Positions 50,241 to 59,097 of a stretch of DNA of 64,000 bases are shown here, piece by piece. A program made the position numbers and the translations under genes. Numbering within the stretch: position 1 is the stretch's first letter; each line of letters opens with the position of its first letter. Below the pieces are notes generated by a model. It had not been told where the DNA came from. It made no database searches and saw only the letters and a list, made by a program, of their open reading frames with translations. Source of the DNA: JAGQSZ01 sp049647585 (GTDB lineage Bacteria; Actinomycetota; Acidimicrobiia; Acidimicrobiales; Microtrichaceae); the NCBI GenBank assembly GCA_049647585.1, contig JBARXY010000020.1:1-64000 (forward strand), read 5' to 3'.

Positions 50241-51152
50241 ATGGCAGTTGCAGACTTGGTGAAGATCGTCGAGGTCGGACCTCGGGACGGCCTCCAGAAC
50301 GAGCCGTCGGTGCTCGGTGCCAGCGACAAGATCGAACTGGTGGACCGATTGGTCGACGCCGGTATCGGAGCGGTCGAAGTCACGTCCTTCGTGCGGCCGG
50401 ATCGGATTCCACAACTGAGTGACGGCGCCGAGGTCTTCCCGGCCGTGAAAAAGCTTCCGGGGGTTCGCTATATCGCTCTGGTTCCAAACTTGCGAGGACT
50501 GGAATCGGCACGCGAGGCGGGGGTTACCGAGATGGCGGTGTTCGCCGCCGCGAGCGATGCCTTCAACCGCTCCAACCTCGGTCGGGGAACCGAAGAGAGC
50601 CTGGCCATGTTCGCCGAGGTAGCAGGTGAGGGCCGCAAGCTAGGCATGACCGTGCGCGGCTACGTGTCGACTGTTCTGGGTTGTCCGTTCCAGGGTGATG
50701 TTCCGCTCGCCGAAGTGCAGAAGGTCCTGGAAGCGATGGACAAGATGGGCTGTGACGAGATCAGCCTGGGGGACACGATAGGAGTAGGACGACCAGCAGA
50801 GGTGGTCGGCCTGGTCGCAGCCGCTGGCGAAGTTGTGGGCCTGGGTCGCCTCGCCGTCCACTTCCATGACACCTACGGGATGGGACTCGCCAACTCACTC
50901 GCAGCGATAAGCGAGGGAATCAGAACGGTCGACACTTCGGTCGGCGGGCTCGGAGGCTGTCCCTTTGCCGGACCCGGGGCCAAGGGGAACCTGGCCACCG
51001 AGGACCTTGTCTATGCGCTTGCGGGGACCGAGAACGACACCGGCGTCGACCTGGATGCGCTCGTGTCCATCAATGACTGGCTCGCCGAAAAGATCGGACG
51101 ACCGCTGCCCTCGCGGTCGGCGACTGCGCTTCTGGCTAAACGGTCACGCTGA
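50241..51152 (+). CDS. Hydroxymethylglutaryl-CoA lyase
   Basis: About 303 residues from ATG 50241 with GAGG upstream; the frame begins at 50184 without a site. The HMGL core is complete: VEVGPRDGLQNEP (Arg-Asp-Gly-Leu-Gln with the metal Asp), IGAVEVTSFVRPDRIPQLSDGAEV, ALVPNLRGLESA, GYVSTVLGCPFQGDV, ISLGDTIGVG, LAVHFHDTYGMGLAN (metal His pair) and SVGGLGGCPFAGPGAKGNLATEDLVY with the catalytic Cys. It cleaves HMG-CoA to acetoacetate and acetyl-CoA, the last step of leucine breakdown. The following acetoacetyl-CoA synthetase gene can reactivate the acetoacetate. Confidence 0.92.
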   Translation: MAVADLVKIVEVGPRDGLQNEPSVLGASDKIELVDRLVDAGIGAVEVTSFVRPDRIPQLSDGAEVFPAVKKLPGVRYIALVPNLRGLESAREAGVTEMAVFAAASDAFNRSNLGRGTEESLAMFAEVAGEGRKLGMTVRGYVSTVLGCPFQGDVPLAEVQKVLEAMDKMGCDEISLGDTIGVGRPAEVVGLVAAAGEVVGLGRLAVHFHDTYGMGLANSLAAISEGIRTVDTSVGGLGGCPFAGPGAKGNLATEDLVYALAGTENDTGVDLDALVSINDWLAEKIGRPLPSRSATALLAKRSR

Positions 51153-51270
51153 GCGAACGGGGCGCGCCGCGCAGGCGCCGAGCGGACCCCGCTGACCGGA
51201 CCGCGCTGATCAGGTCACGCTCAGTCGGTGCCCGGGTTGGCCAAGGCCGGAGCATGGGTAGTCTCGGGCC

Positions 51271-53259
51271 ATGTCGCCAAGAGTCCTCTGGAGTCCGCCC
51301 AGTGATGCGTTGCAGACGACGTCGATGGGCCGGTTCGCTTCGCAGTGCAGTACCCGGACCGGGCTGGATCTGTCTGACTACCGTTCCTTGTGGCAATGGT
51401 CCGTTGATGAGATTGATGATTTCTGGACCTCGGTACTCGACTACTTCGATGTCGACTACGAAGGTGATCCCGCAGTGGTGCGGGTGGGCGACGAGATGTC
51501 GTCGACCCGATGGTTCCCGGGGCTGTCCCTCAACTATGCGGAGCACGCGCTCCGCCCGGTCGGCTTCGACTATTCCGTCGACGAGGGCACCCTCCCGGCG
51601 ATAATTGCGGAGTCGCAGCTCTGGGGCGCCAGGTCACTTGACCGCAGTCAACTGCGCAGCGCAGTCGCCGAGTTCCAACAGGGGCTCATCAACCTGGGGC
51701 TCACTCGCGGCGATGCTGTCGGCGCATACCTTCCGAATCTGGCCGAGACGATCGTCGCGTTCCTAGCCTGCGCCGGCCTCGGAGTGACGTGGGCATCTTG
51801 CGCCCCGGAATTCGGACCGCGGGCTGTTGTAGACCGTCTCGCTCAGCTGAAACCAAAGTTGCTGCTGGCCGTCGAGGGCTACCGCTACGGCGACAAAATG
51901 GTCGACCGTCGGACCGACCTCGCCGAAATCATCTCGCAGCTTCCGTCCTTGCAGGCCACGGTGGTGCTCCCAGCGCCGGGTGGGCAGGTATCGACATCGG
52001 GGGCGCTGGGATGGGACGAGCTCATTGCCGCCGGCTCGGGTGGCCCACCTGCTCACGGTCCCATTTTCGACCGGGTCCCGTTCGAACATCCCCTCTATGT
52101 GCTGTTCTCGAGCGGCACGACAGGCACTCCCAAACCCATCGTCCACGGCCACGGCGGAATCCTGATCGAGCACCTCAAGACCCTGGGGTTGCAGTCGAAT
52201 CTTGGCCCCGGCGACCGGTTCTTCTGGTTCAGCACCACGGGCTGGATGATGTGGAACCTGTTGGTCAGCGCGCTCACCGTAGGGTCCGCGGTGGTGTGTT
52301 TCGACGGCGACCCGATCCGACCGGACCCATCCACCCTCTGGGACCTTGCGGCTCGCACCGGGACCACCTACTTCGGAACGAGCGCGTCGTACCTGATGGC
52401 CGAACGCTCACGAGGAGCGCGGCCTGTGGCCGAGAACGATCTATCCCGGGTCAAGGCGGTCGGATCGACCGGCTCACCACTTCCACCTGCTGGGTTCAGC
52501 TGGGTTTCGGACAACTTCGGACCGTCTGTTCAGCTCGCATCGATCAGCGGTGGAACCGACGTCTGTTCGGCCCTGGTGGGTTCCGCTCCACTCGTCGAAG
52601 TCTGGGAGGGCGAGATTTCTTGTCGATACCTGGGTGCGGCAATCGACTCCTACGACACCGACGGCAACCCACTGGTGGACGTCCAGGGTGAACTGGTCAT
52701 CACCCAGCCCATGCCTTCGATGCCTATCGGCTTTCTGGGCGACGAGGATCGTTCGCGTCTGAAGGCTTCGTATTTCGAACGCTTCCCAGGGGTGTGGGCC
52801 CACGGAGACTGGGTGACGATCACCGATCGCGGGTCCTGCATAATCAGCGGCCGCTCTGACGCGACTCTGAACCGAGGGGGAGTCCGCCTCGGCACCTCGG
52901 AGTTCTACGCAGTGGTCGAATCGACGGACGAGATCGCCGACAGTCTCGTAATCCACCTGGAGGACGCCGAAGGCGGTCCCGGCCGACTCCTTCTGTTCCT
53001 GGTCATGTCCGAGGGTGAGAATCTGACCGATGACCTGGTGGGCGAAATTCGCACGCTGGTCCGCAACGACCTCTCGCCACGCCATGTGCCCGATGAAATC
53101 CGTTCCATCCGGATCGTTCCCCGCACCTTGTCCGGCAAAAAGATTGAAGTACCCGTCAAGGCGGTCCTGAGGGGAGCCGACCCGGCAGATGTCGTCAGCC
53201 TGGACTCGCTGACGGACCCGACATCGCTGGACCAGTTCGTCGGGCTCGCCCTGGACTAG
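51271..53259 (+). CDS. Acetoacetyl-CoA synthetase (acetoacetate-CoA ligase)
   Basis: The 662-residue adenylate-forming enzyme matches acetoacetate-CoA ligase: N-terminal SSTRWFPGLSLNYAEHALR, GARSLDRSQLRSAVAEFQQGL, P-loop FSSGTTGTPKPIVHGHGG, WFSTTGWMMWNLLVSAL, the late motif VWAHGDWVTITDRGSCIISGRSDATLNRGGVRLG, and the C-terminal Lys in RTLSGKKIEVPVK. It activates acetoacetate to acetoacetyl-CoA with ATP and CoA in the cytosol. The gene follows the HMG-CoA lyase by about 118 bp in the same direction; together they channel leucine- or ketone-derived acetoacetate into acetyl-CoA. Length and wording fit the actinobacterial AACS group. Confidence 0.94.
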   Translation: MSPRVLWSPPSDALQTTSMGRFASQCSTRTGLDLSDYRSLWQWSVDEIDDFWTSVLDYFDVDYEGDPAVVRVGDEMSSTRWFPGLSLNYAEHALRPVGFDYSVDEGTLPAIIAESQLWGARSLDRSQLRSAVAEFQQGLINLGLTRGDAVGAYLPNLAETIVAFLACAGLGVTWASCAPEFGPRAVVDRLAQLKPKLLLAVEGYRYGDKMVDRRTDLAEIISQLPSLQATVVLPAPGGQVSTSGALGWDELIAAGSGGPPAHGPIFDRVPFEHPLYVLFSSGTTGTPKPIVHGHGGILIEHLKTLGLQSNLGPGDRFFWFSTTGWMMWNLLVSALTVGSAVVCFDGDPIRPDPSTLWDLAARTGTTYFGTSASYLMAERSRGARPVAENDLSRVKAVGSTGSPLPPAGFSWVSDNFGPSVQLASISGGTDVCSALVGSAPLVEVWEGEISCRYLGAAIDSYDTDGNPLVDVQGELVITQPMPSMPIGFLGDEDRSRLKASYFERFPGVWAHGDWVTITDRGSCIISGRSDATLNRGGVRLGTSEFYAVVESTDEIADSLVIHLEDAEGGPGRLLLFLVMSEGENLTDDLVGEIRTLVRNDLSPRHVPDEIRSIRIVPRTLSGKKIEVPVKAVLRGADPADVVSLDSLTDPTSLDQFVGLALD

Positions 53260-53378
53260 CCCGTACCAGGCGAACGGGTGGGTCCCGGCCGAGTGATCGG
53301 ACACGGCGAACGGTCGCGTTGACACGGGTCCGTGGCGACAGGTCGGCCGGTGGGGCCGGGCGAACGGGTCGTCGTGGG

Positions 53379-53795
53379 TCAGTCTTCGCTGGACGGTCGT
53401 CGTCGGGTTTGTTTGGTCTGGCTCCGTTGACGCTTCGCTTCCATCCGACGTAGCTGCGAACCCCGGGTAGCCCTCGTCGGGCGCCTAGGCCGGACGGGGA
53501 CCAACGCGTTGCGCAGACGGGCGGCAAGTCGCTCCCGGGCGATGGTCCGATTGCGCAACTGTGATCGCTCGTCGTCGACAACAACCCGGATATCGGGGCC
53601 GAAGACTCCGCTCAGGCGATCGCGTTGGTAGTCCGACAGGGTGGGAGACCCGGCAATATCGAAGCGCAGCTCAACCCGGGTGGCGGCCTTATTGGCGTGC
53701 TGACCACCGGGCCCTCCCGAGGTCGAGAACCGCTCCAGAATTTCTCCTGCCGGAATGACCAGGCCGGGACGAACCGGCAGATCATCTGCTGCCAC
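53379..53795 (-). CDS. arfB: Alternative ribosome-rescue peptidyl-tRNA hydrolase ArfB
   Basis: The 138-residue protein contains the release-factor catalytic motif FSTSGGPGGQHANKAATRVELRF, with GGQ positioned to hydrolyse peptidyl-tRNA. There is no codon-recognition domain, and the C-terminal tail is strongly basic (RRMEAKRQRSQTKQTRRRPSSED), as in ArfB/YaeJ, which threads the empty mRNA tunnel of stalled ribosomes. It acts as a tmRNA-independent rescue factor. It starts with GTG 3 bp after the mycoredoxin-like gene's stop on the minus strand, so the two are probably cotranscribed. Confidence 0.93.
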   Translation of the reverse strand: MAADDLPVRPGLVIPAGEILERFSTSGGPGGQHANKAATRVELRFDIAGSPTLSDYQRDRLSGVFGPDIRVVVDDERSQLRNRTIARERLAARLRNALVPVRPRRPTRATRGSQLRRMEAKRQRSQTKQTRRRPSSED

Positions 53796-53798
53796 CAG

Positions 53799-54116
53799 TT
53801 ACTTCGCAAGCAGGTGTGGGGCGTGCGTGGCAACCGCCGCCAGGACCTCACTCTTGGACGGATTCACCAGCGCAGCGCCTGAGCGTCCACCCACCACCAC
53901 CGTGGGAACGGTTTCGTTGCCGTTGGCGACGCTCCTCACGACCGCAGCAGCGGAAGGGTCCTCCCAGATATTGACCATTGTCATCGGCAGGTTGAGCTTG
54001 TTGAGCTTGTTGATGAGTCGCGAGCAGAACCCGCAGCCGGTCCGCCAGAAGACGACGATGCTCTCGGTCGATTCAAGCGCTGTCGAGTCAGAGGCTGTCG
54101 GGTCGGACGGATCCAT
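53799..54116 (-). CDS. Mycoredoxin/glutaredoxin-like protein
   Basis: About 105 residues from ATG 54116 (MDPSDPTASDS); frames upstream to 54251 run into the desaturase promoter. The thioredoxin-fold motif is VVFWRTGCGFCSRLINKL with redox Cys-Gly-Phe-Cys, followed by the cis-Pro segment ETVPTVVVGG and SKSEVLAAV. Mycoredoxin-1 of mycobacteria has CGYC at the same place and reduces mycothiol-mixed disulfides, so mycothiol linkage is likely but not shown. It lies upstream of arfB in a two-gene unit, and divergent from the fatty acid desaturase gene. Confidence 0.86.
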   Translation of the reverse strand: MDPSDPTASDSTALESTESIVVFWRTGCGFCSRLINKLNKLNLPMTMVNIWEDPSAAAVVRSVANGNETVPTVVVGGRSGAALVNPSKSEVLAAVATHAPHLLAK

Positions 54117-54254
54117 ACGGCAAGCGTATCCGTCGCCCGGCGACCCGGCAGGTGCCCGAAGTCCCAGAACCCCGTATGGGTCCGGGGTAGGGGCCCGGAC
54201 TAGCCTGAGCCGACACGCGGACGGAGTCCCGACCCGTGGGACTAGGGGCAATTT

Positions 54255-55121
54255 GTGTCAGTCGACTTCGCCACCGACTCGATCGAGTCGACCGAAAGTG
54301 ACCAGAAGCTTCCGCACGGGAAGATCAATCTTTTCACATCGATTCCATTCTTCCTTCTGCACCTGGTGCCGCTGCTGGCGATATTCACCGGCGTCGACAG
54401 GACCGCTTGGATCCTTTTGGCGGCAACGTTCTGGGGCCGGATGTTCTTCATCACCGGCGGCTACCACCGCTACTTCTCACACCGTTCCTTCAAGACTTCT
54501 CGTGCCTTCCAGTTCATCCTCGCGTTCGGAGGTGGAACGGCTATCCAGAAGGGCCCGCTGTGGTGGGCGGGGCAGCATCGTCACCATCACCGCTTCGCCG
54601 ACACGATCAAGGATCCCCATACTCCAAAGAAGGGGTTCTGGTGGAGCCACGCCGGATGGATTCTCTGTGACGAGACCTCGGCTACCCCCGAGAACTCGAT
54701 CAACGATTTCCAGAAGTATCCCGAGCTCCGCTACCTGAACAATCACGACTGGACTGCACCAGCGACACTGGCTCTGATCTGCACGCTCATCGGCGGCTGG
54801 TCGGGACTGCTGATCGGGTTCGTGCTGTCTACGGTTCTGCTCTGGCACGCGACCTTCCTCATCAACTCCCTGGCCCACGTCTTTGGATCACGTCGTTTCG
54901 ACACAACCGACACCAGCCGCAACAACTTCATGCTGGCGCTTCTCACGATGGGAGAGGGTTGGCACAACAACCACCACTCCGCGCCGTACGTCGCCCGGCA
55001 GGGGATCCGTCGTCACGAGATCGACCTGACCTGGTACATCCTCTTGGGCCTCGAGAAGCTCGGGATCATCTGGGATGTGAAGCGACCACGAACTCAGGTC
55101 GCTGCCGACTCGGCGGATTAG
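54255..55121 (+). CDS. Acyl-CoA (delta-9-type) fatty acid desaturase
   Basis: The 288-residue membrane desaturase has all three histidine boxes for the di-iron centre: HRYFSHRSF, QHRHHHRFAD and EGWHNNHHSAP. Membrane helices surround them (FFLLHLVPLLAIFTG, WILLAATFWGRMFFITG, LALICTLIGGWSGLLIGFVLSTVLLWHATFLINSLAHVFG). It inserts a double bond, typically delta-9, into an acyl-CoA with O2 and electrons from an unseen reductase. A GTG start with AGGGGC upstream is used. The next 110 bp after its stop hold a 17-bp repeat array with a stop-codon motif. The product maintains membrane fluidity; temperature response cannot be read. Confidence 0.93.
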   Translation: MSVDFATDSIESTESDQKLPHGKINLFTSIPFFLLHLVPLLAIFTGVDRTAWILLAATFWGRMFFITGGYHRYFSHRSFKTSRAFQFILAFGGGTAIQKGPLWWAGQHRHHHRFADTIKDPHTPKKGFWWSHAGWILCDETSATPENSINDFQKYPELRYLNNHDWTAPATLALICTLIGGWSGLLIGFVLSTVLLWHATFLINSLAHVFGSRRFDTTDTSRNNFMLALLTMGEGWHNNHHSAPYVARQGIRRHEIDLTWYILLGLEKLGIIWDVKRPRTQVAADSAD

Positions 55122-55146
55122 GTCTGTCCGCGGAGTGGCCCTGCCG

Positions 55147-55231
55147 ACCGAGTAGCGCACCAGACCGAGTAGCGCATCCGACGGAGTAGCGCACCAGACC
55201 GAGTAGCGCAGCAGACGGAGTAGTGCCGTTC
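55147..55231. repeat. Five 17-bp tandem units after the desaturase gene
   Basis: ACCGAGTAGCGCACCAG and near copies occur at 55147, 55164, 55181, 55198 and 55215. All contain GAGTAG. The remainder of 55122-55430 holds this array and a promoter for the next gene; no further gene is seen. Confidence 0.92.
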
Positions 55232-55338
55232 GGCTCGCGCCGATTGGCAGCTGCGAGGCCCCTAGCGCAGAACCGTCGCGAGCACAAATCCGCGAAATAC
55301 CGCGGTTGTGAATCTTGGCACAAGTGTGTGACGGAGTG

Positions 55339-55366
55339 TTACAAATTCGTCTCAAGTTCGTAATAC
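55339..55366 (+). promoter_or_regulatory. Promoter of the lysozyme-like lipoprotein gene
   Basis: TTACAA (55339-55344) and TAATAC (55361-55366) are separated by 16 bp. The transcription start would be near 55373, giving a leader of about 58 nt. I see no recognisable riboswitch in that leader. Confidence 0.5.
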
Positions 55367-55430
55367 TGTCTCCTTGTCGTCACATGGCGGCGCTGGGAAA
55401 TACGAACGCACACACACAAAGGGCGATTCC

Positions 55431-56039
55431 ATGAACTCCACATCTACTTTCACTTCGACGCGCGTCGACACATCAGCCGACGTTGATTCAAAAGATCTCG
55501 GATCGCATACCCGGGGTGGGCCCGGTGATCCGAGTAGTAGTCAGGCGCCGGCCGCTCGCTCAGGACGTCGACTCCGTCGCTCTGGTCTGATGGTCGGTGC
55601 CGTGATGGTTGCGCTGATGGCGACAGCCTGTTTCCCGACCAGTCCGGTCTCGGAGTGGGTCAAGGATGCAAACGGTGACGGGGTCATCAGCGAGGCAGAG
55701 GTCGACGCCCAGCGGCAGGTCATCGTCGCCCAGGTCCTGGCTGCCGTTGCCGCTTCACGCCGTGAGGTTCAGTTGCATCCGGTTCTGGCGTGCATCCGCC
55801 ACCATGAGTCCGACCGCGGCGCCTACCCGTACACCAATGGTTATGCAGCCAAGAACTCGCGTAGCACTGCCTCTGGCGCCTACCAGTTCATCAACGGAAC
55901 CTGGCGCAACGTTTCGGCCAGCGCCGGATTCCCCGGATACAGCACCGCCCGCCAAGCGCCCTGGTACGTCCAGGATGCGGTGGCACTGTGGGTCATCAAT
56001 CACCAGGGACGTTCGGCCTGGAACGGCTCGGGCTGCTGA
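55431..56039 (+). CDS. Rpf/lysozyme-like secreted lipoprotein with an EF-hand-like loop
   Basis: About 202 residues from ATG 55431. A basic N-terminus leads to a hydrophobic segment (LMVGAVMVALMATAC) ending at Cys67, a loose lipobox. An EF-hand-like loop DANGDGVISEAEV follows, then a helix and a lysozyme-fold domain: LACIRHHESDRGAYPYTNGYAAKNSRSTASGAYQFINGTW, with Glu126 in the catalytic position and the SGAYQF motif shared by resuscitation-promoting factors and soluble transglycosylases, ending in NGSGC. The Cys at 121 and 202 may pair. It should cleave cell-wall glycan at the outer surface, perhaps calcium-dependent. Resuscitation activity is inferred from fold only. Confidence 0.85.
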   Translation: MNSTSTFTSTRVDTSADVDSKDLGSHTRGGPGDPSSSQAPAARSGRRLRRSGLMVGAVMVALMATACFPTSPVSEWVKDANGDGVISEAEVDAQRQVIVAQVLAAVAASRREVQLHPVLACIRHHESDRGAYPYTNGYAAKNSRSTASGAYQFINGTWRNVSASAGFPGYSTARQAPWYVQDAVALWVINHQGRSAWNGSGC

Positions 56040-56073
56040 GCCCAGTTGTAGGAACCGCACACAAGATCGATCT

Positions 56074-56099
56074 GGATGCCGGCCCGAGGGCCGGCATCC
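56074..56099. terminator. GC-rich hairpin between convergent genes
   Basis: GGATGCCGGCC (56074-56084) pairs perfectly with GGCCGGCATCC (56089-56099) around a CGAG tetraloop. It lies 35 bp after the lysozyme-like gene and 25 bp beyond the VIT-type gene end, so it probably serves both strands. Confidence 0.8.
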
Positions 56100-56123
56100 A
56101 CGCGTCACGGGCCAGTTGACCCG

Positions 56124-56855
56124 TTAGGCAACCGCTGATCCGACCAGGGCGCCCACCCCGAAGCTGATGGCCAAAGCCACCAGTCCGCCGAGTCCGATCC
56201 GGAGGGCGCCCCTGCCGACGCTTCCTCCACCGAGGAAGGCTGCCAGCGCACCGAGCCCGAGGAGGCCCAGAATCGTCGCAGCCGTGATCGCCTGCTCCCG
56301 GAAGTCGACTCCGACCCAGATCGCGATGAGCATCGGGATCAATCCGCCGACAGCGAAGCTGAAGAACGAGGTGACTGCAGCAAGAACCGGTCGGGCCTCG
56401 TTCTCGGGGCTGAAGCCGAGTTCGTCCCGCAGGTGGGCCTCCAGCGGATCGTGAGCCATAAGTGCTTCAGCCACCTCGGCGGCGAGATCGGCCGATAGGC
56501 CACGGGCGTGCCAGATGGCCGACAACTCCTTGGTCTCACCGATGGGATCTGCGCTCAGCTCCTTGGCTTCCATGGCCCGTTCTGCCCGCTGTGAGTCGCC
56601 CTGGGCGCTCACCGAAACGAACTCGCCGATCGCCATCGATCCGGCACCGGCGGCGATGCCGGCGACACCAGCGGTAATCAACCCGGCGTGGGAGGCGTTT
56701 GCGCTAGCTACGCCCAACAGCAGCGCCCCGGTTGAGAGGATGCCGTCGTTGGCGCCCAGCACCGAAGCTCTGAACCATCCGGCGATCTTGGACCTGTGGC
56801 GCTCGGGGTGATGTCGCGGATTGCGGCGCTGGGTGACAGCACGGTGAACGGGCAT
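56124..56855 (-). CDS. VIT1/CCC1-type iron/manganese transporter
   Basis: The 243-residue membrane protein shows the VIT family start KIAGWFRASVLGANDGILSTGALLLGVA, with the Asn-Asp-Gly of helix 1, then GAGSMAIGEFVSVSAQGDSQRAE, which carries the conserved Glu and the SxxSQ-like motif, a cytosolic acidic/helical loop (ERAMEAKELSADP...EAHLRDELG) that binds metal in VIT1, and three C-terminal helices. It moves Fe2+ or Mn2+ (and H+) into or out of the cytosol. The basic N-terminal tail is variable. It lies convergent with the lysozyme-like gene and divergent from the SOD gene, a pairing that suggests metal/oxidative stress but may be chance. Confidence 0.9.
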   Translation of the reverse strand: MPVHRAVTQRRNPRHHPERHRSKIAGWFRASVLGANDGILSTGALLLGVASANASHAGLITAGVAGIAAGAGSMAIGEFVSVSAQGDSQRAERAMEAKELSADPIGETKELSAIWHARGLSADLAAEVAEALMAHDPLEAHLRDELGFSPENEARPVLAAVTSFFSFAVGGLIPMLIAIWVGVDFREQAITAATILGLLGLGALAAFLGGGSVGRGALRIGLGGLVALAISFGVGALVGSAVA

Positions 56856-57001
56856 CTCTGGACGCTACCCCGAGCGATGTATGGCCCAAGTGGAATCGGC
56901 TCGGGGTCATCGGTAGGAATGGTTTGGCCCCCGATCGGGTTACGAGTAGTCGGACGTGGGGTAGATTCCGCGTACCGATCCGACTACCGAGAGGATGGAA
57001 G

Positions 57002-57583
57002 ATGGCTTTCGAGCTTCCGCCACTGCCCTATGCCAAGGATGCCTTGGCTCCCCACATCTCACCCGAGACGTTTGACTATCACCACGGCAAGCACCACCAG
57101 GCTTACGTCACGAACCTGAACAAGATGATCGAGGGCACTGAGCACGAGAACTCCTCGCTCGAAGACATCATCGTCAACTCCGACGGTGGATTGTTCAACA
57201 ACTCCGCCCAGACCTGGAACCACACCTTCTACTGGAGTTCCATGGCGCCCAACGGCGGTGGAGCACCGACCGGTGAAGTCGCAGATGCCCTGAACTCCGC
57301 GTTCGGCTCATACGACGCGTTCGCCGAGAAGTTCAAGGAAGCTGCCGCCACACAGTTCGGTTCGGGCTGGGCGTGGCTGGTCGACGCCGGATCCGGTCTT
57401 GAGATCATGAAGACCGCAAACGCCGATCTTCCGATGAAGCACAACGCCAAGGCCCTGCTGACCATCGATGTGTGGGAACACGCCTACTACATCGACTTCC
57501 GCAATGCCCGGCCGAACTACATCTCGACCTTCCTCGAGCACCTCGCCAACTGGGACTTCGTGGCCCAGAACCTGGCCAGCTGA
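57002..57583 (+). CDS. Superoxide dismutase (Fe/Mn)
   Basis: The 193-residue enzyme starts at ATG 57002 (MAFELPPLPYAKDAL) with GAGG upstream. Metal ligands are His in SPETFDYHHGKHHQAYV, His in WNHTFYW, Asp in LLTIDVWEHAYYIDF and the adjacent His. The ALAPHISPETFDYHHGKHHQ wording and AQTWNHTFYWSSM match bacterial FeSOD/MnSOD. It dismutates superoxide to O2 and H2O2 in the cytosol. The FeSOD/MnSOD choice cannot be made with certainty. An MFS transporter gene overlaps its stop codon (CTGA), which suggests coexpression. Confidence 0.95.
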   Translation: MAFELPPLPYAKDALAPHISPETFDYHHGKHHQAYVTNLNKMIEGTEHENSSLEDIIVNSDGGLFNNSAQTWNHTFYWSSMAPNGGGAPTGEVADALNSAFGSYDAFAEKFKEAAATQFGSGWAWLVDAGSGLEIMKTANADLPMKHNAKALLTIDVWEHAYYIDFRNARPNYISTFLEHLANWDFVAQNLAS

Positions 57584-59097
57584 AAGAAGCCGGAAAGCTA
57601 GACCCGGGTCCCTCCCTGTGGGATCCGGGACGTCTGCCGCTGCTGGTGGCCGTCGTCTCGCTGGTAACGGTCGTTGCCTTTGAGTCGTTGGCCATCAGTA
57701 CGGTGATGCCCATTGTCGAGGCGGATCTCGGTGAGATCCAGCTTTACGGCTGGGTGTTCTCGGCGTTCTACATGGGAACGCTGATCGGAGTGGTCGTCGG
57801 GGGTAACGCCGTCGACCATGTCAGGCCCATCGGCCCGATGATGGTTGGAATCGCCGTCTTCATGGCCGGTCTGGTGGCTGGCGGGCTGGCTCCCTCCATG
57901 GAGGTTCTGGTCGCCGGCCGGTTCCTGCAGGGTCTCGGCGCTGGAGTTGTGCCCGCAGTGTCCTACGTGGTCGTAGCTCGCGGATTCCCCGACCAGTTGC
58001 GCCCAAAGGTCTTTGCCGCAATGTCGACGGCTTGGATAATGCCGGCGCTCATCTCGCCGTTGCTCGCGTCGGTCATTGCCAGACACATCGGCTGGCGATG
58101 GGTGTTCCTGGGACTCATTCCAGTAACGGCGGTTGTCGCCGCGGTCGGTGGACCGGCTGTGGCAAAGGTCGACAGCACCCCGGCGCCTTCCACTTTCCCG
58201 ACCCGGGTCGCCGAGCCAAGGGCGGCCGCCGTCCTCAAGTCGTCCCCGCTGCTGAAGGTCTTCGTCCTGGCAACCGGGGCAACTGCGGCGATAGTCGGAC
58301 TCGGACTCGACGACCTGGTTATAGGCCTACCTCTCGCAGCCGTGGGGTTGGTTGTGATGATTCCGGCGTTCACCCGACTGACCCCGGCCGGGACCTTGTT
58401 CGCCAGGCCCAGGCTTCCGGCGACCATCCTCATCCGCGGGCTGCTGACGTTCAGCTTCTTCTCGGCCGACGCCTTCTTGTCGCTGGCCGTGACATCGATA
58501 CGTCATCGCACGACGATCTACGCGGGGTTCGCCCTAGTCGCCTCGTCGGTCTTCTGGACAGTGGGTTCGTGGATCCAGGCGCGCTATCTCTCCAGGATCG
58601 CCGACCGTGGCACCGGCGGATCGACATTCACTACGGAGTGGCCCGGGTCAACAGCCAAGGCCGAGCGGGCAGGATCAACCCGGCTGGTTGGCTCCGGAGG
58701 CCTGCTGCTGCTGATCGGGGCGGCCGGAATGGTCGCTTCGCTCTCGCAGCGCGTGCCGATCGGCGCGTGGGTCCTGAGTTCGGCGACCATGGGACTGGGA
58801 ATGGGTCTTGCCTACACAACCATTTCCGTCGTAGCTCTCGCCGAAGCAGAACCCGGTCGCGAGGGGGCGGCCACATCCGCGCTGCAGATGTCGGACATCC
58901 TCGGAATCGCGCTCGGTACCGGTCTGGCGGGTGTGATCGTTGCGATCGGGGCCCGGTTCGAAGGCGCCGACGCATTCGCTCTGGCTTGTGTCTTCGGGAG
59001 TTCGGCCGTAGTCGCGCTTCTGGTGGCCGTGCTCGCTCCGCGCCTATCCAGAAATTCGCCCTCAATCCCGGGGGTAGCCGAGTCAGGACTTGGCTGA
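57580..59097 (+). CDS. MFS transporter (drug/multidrug exporter type)
   Basis: About 505 residues. The frame is open upstream over the SOD gene, but transporter similarity begins at LWDPGRLPLLVAVVSLVTVVAFESLAISTVMPIVEADLG. No ATG precedes it; the CTG at 57580 overlaps the SOD stop (CTGA), and GTG 57646 is the next option but cuts the first helix. Typical MFS motifs are YGWVFSAFYMGTLIGVVVGG and motif A-like RVPIG/DQLRPKVFAAMST, with about 12-14 helices. It is most like actinobacterial drug or metabolite exporters. It overlaps the convergent ParA gene by 15 bp at the 3-prime end. Confidence 0.85.
   Translation: MKEAGKLDPGPSLWDPGRLPLLVAVVSLVTVVAFESLAISTVMPIVEADLGEIQLYGWVFSAFYMGTLIGVVVGGNAVDHVRPIGPMMVGIAVFMAGLVAGGLAPSMEVLVAGRFLQGLGAGVVPAVSYVVVARGFPDQLRPKVFAAMSTAWIMPALISPLLASVIARHIGWRWVFLGLIPVTAVVAAVGGPAVAKVDSTPAPSTFPTRVAEPRAAAVLKSSPLLKVFVLATGATAAIVGLGLDDLVIGLPLAAVGLVVMIPAFTRLTPAGTLFARPRLPATILIRGLLTFSFFSADAFLSLAVTSIRHRTTIYAGFALVASSVFWTVGSWIQARYLSRIADRGTGGSTFTTEWPGSTAKAERAGSTRLVGSGGLLLLIGAAGMVASLSQRVPIGAWVLSSATMGLGMGLAYTTISVVALAEAEPGREGAATSALQMSDILGIALGTGLAGVIVAIGARFEGADAFALACVFGSSAVVALLVAVLAPRLSRNSPSIPGVAESGLG

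Noticed and set aside
55367..55430. Cyclic di-AMP (ydaO) riboswitch before the Rpf-like gene
   Set aside because: The leader is only about 58 nt and shows none of the conserved ydaO segments.
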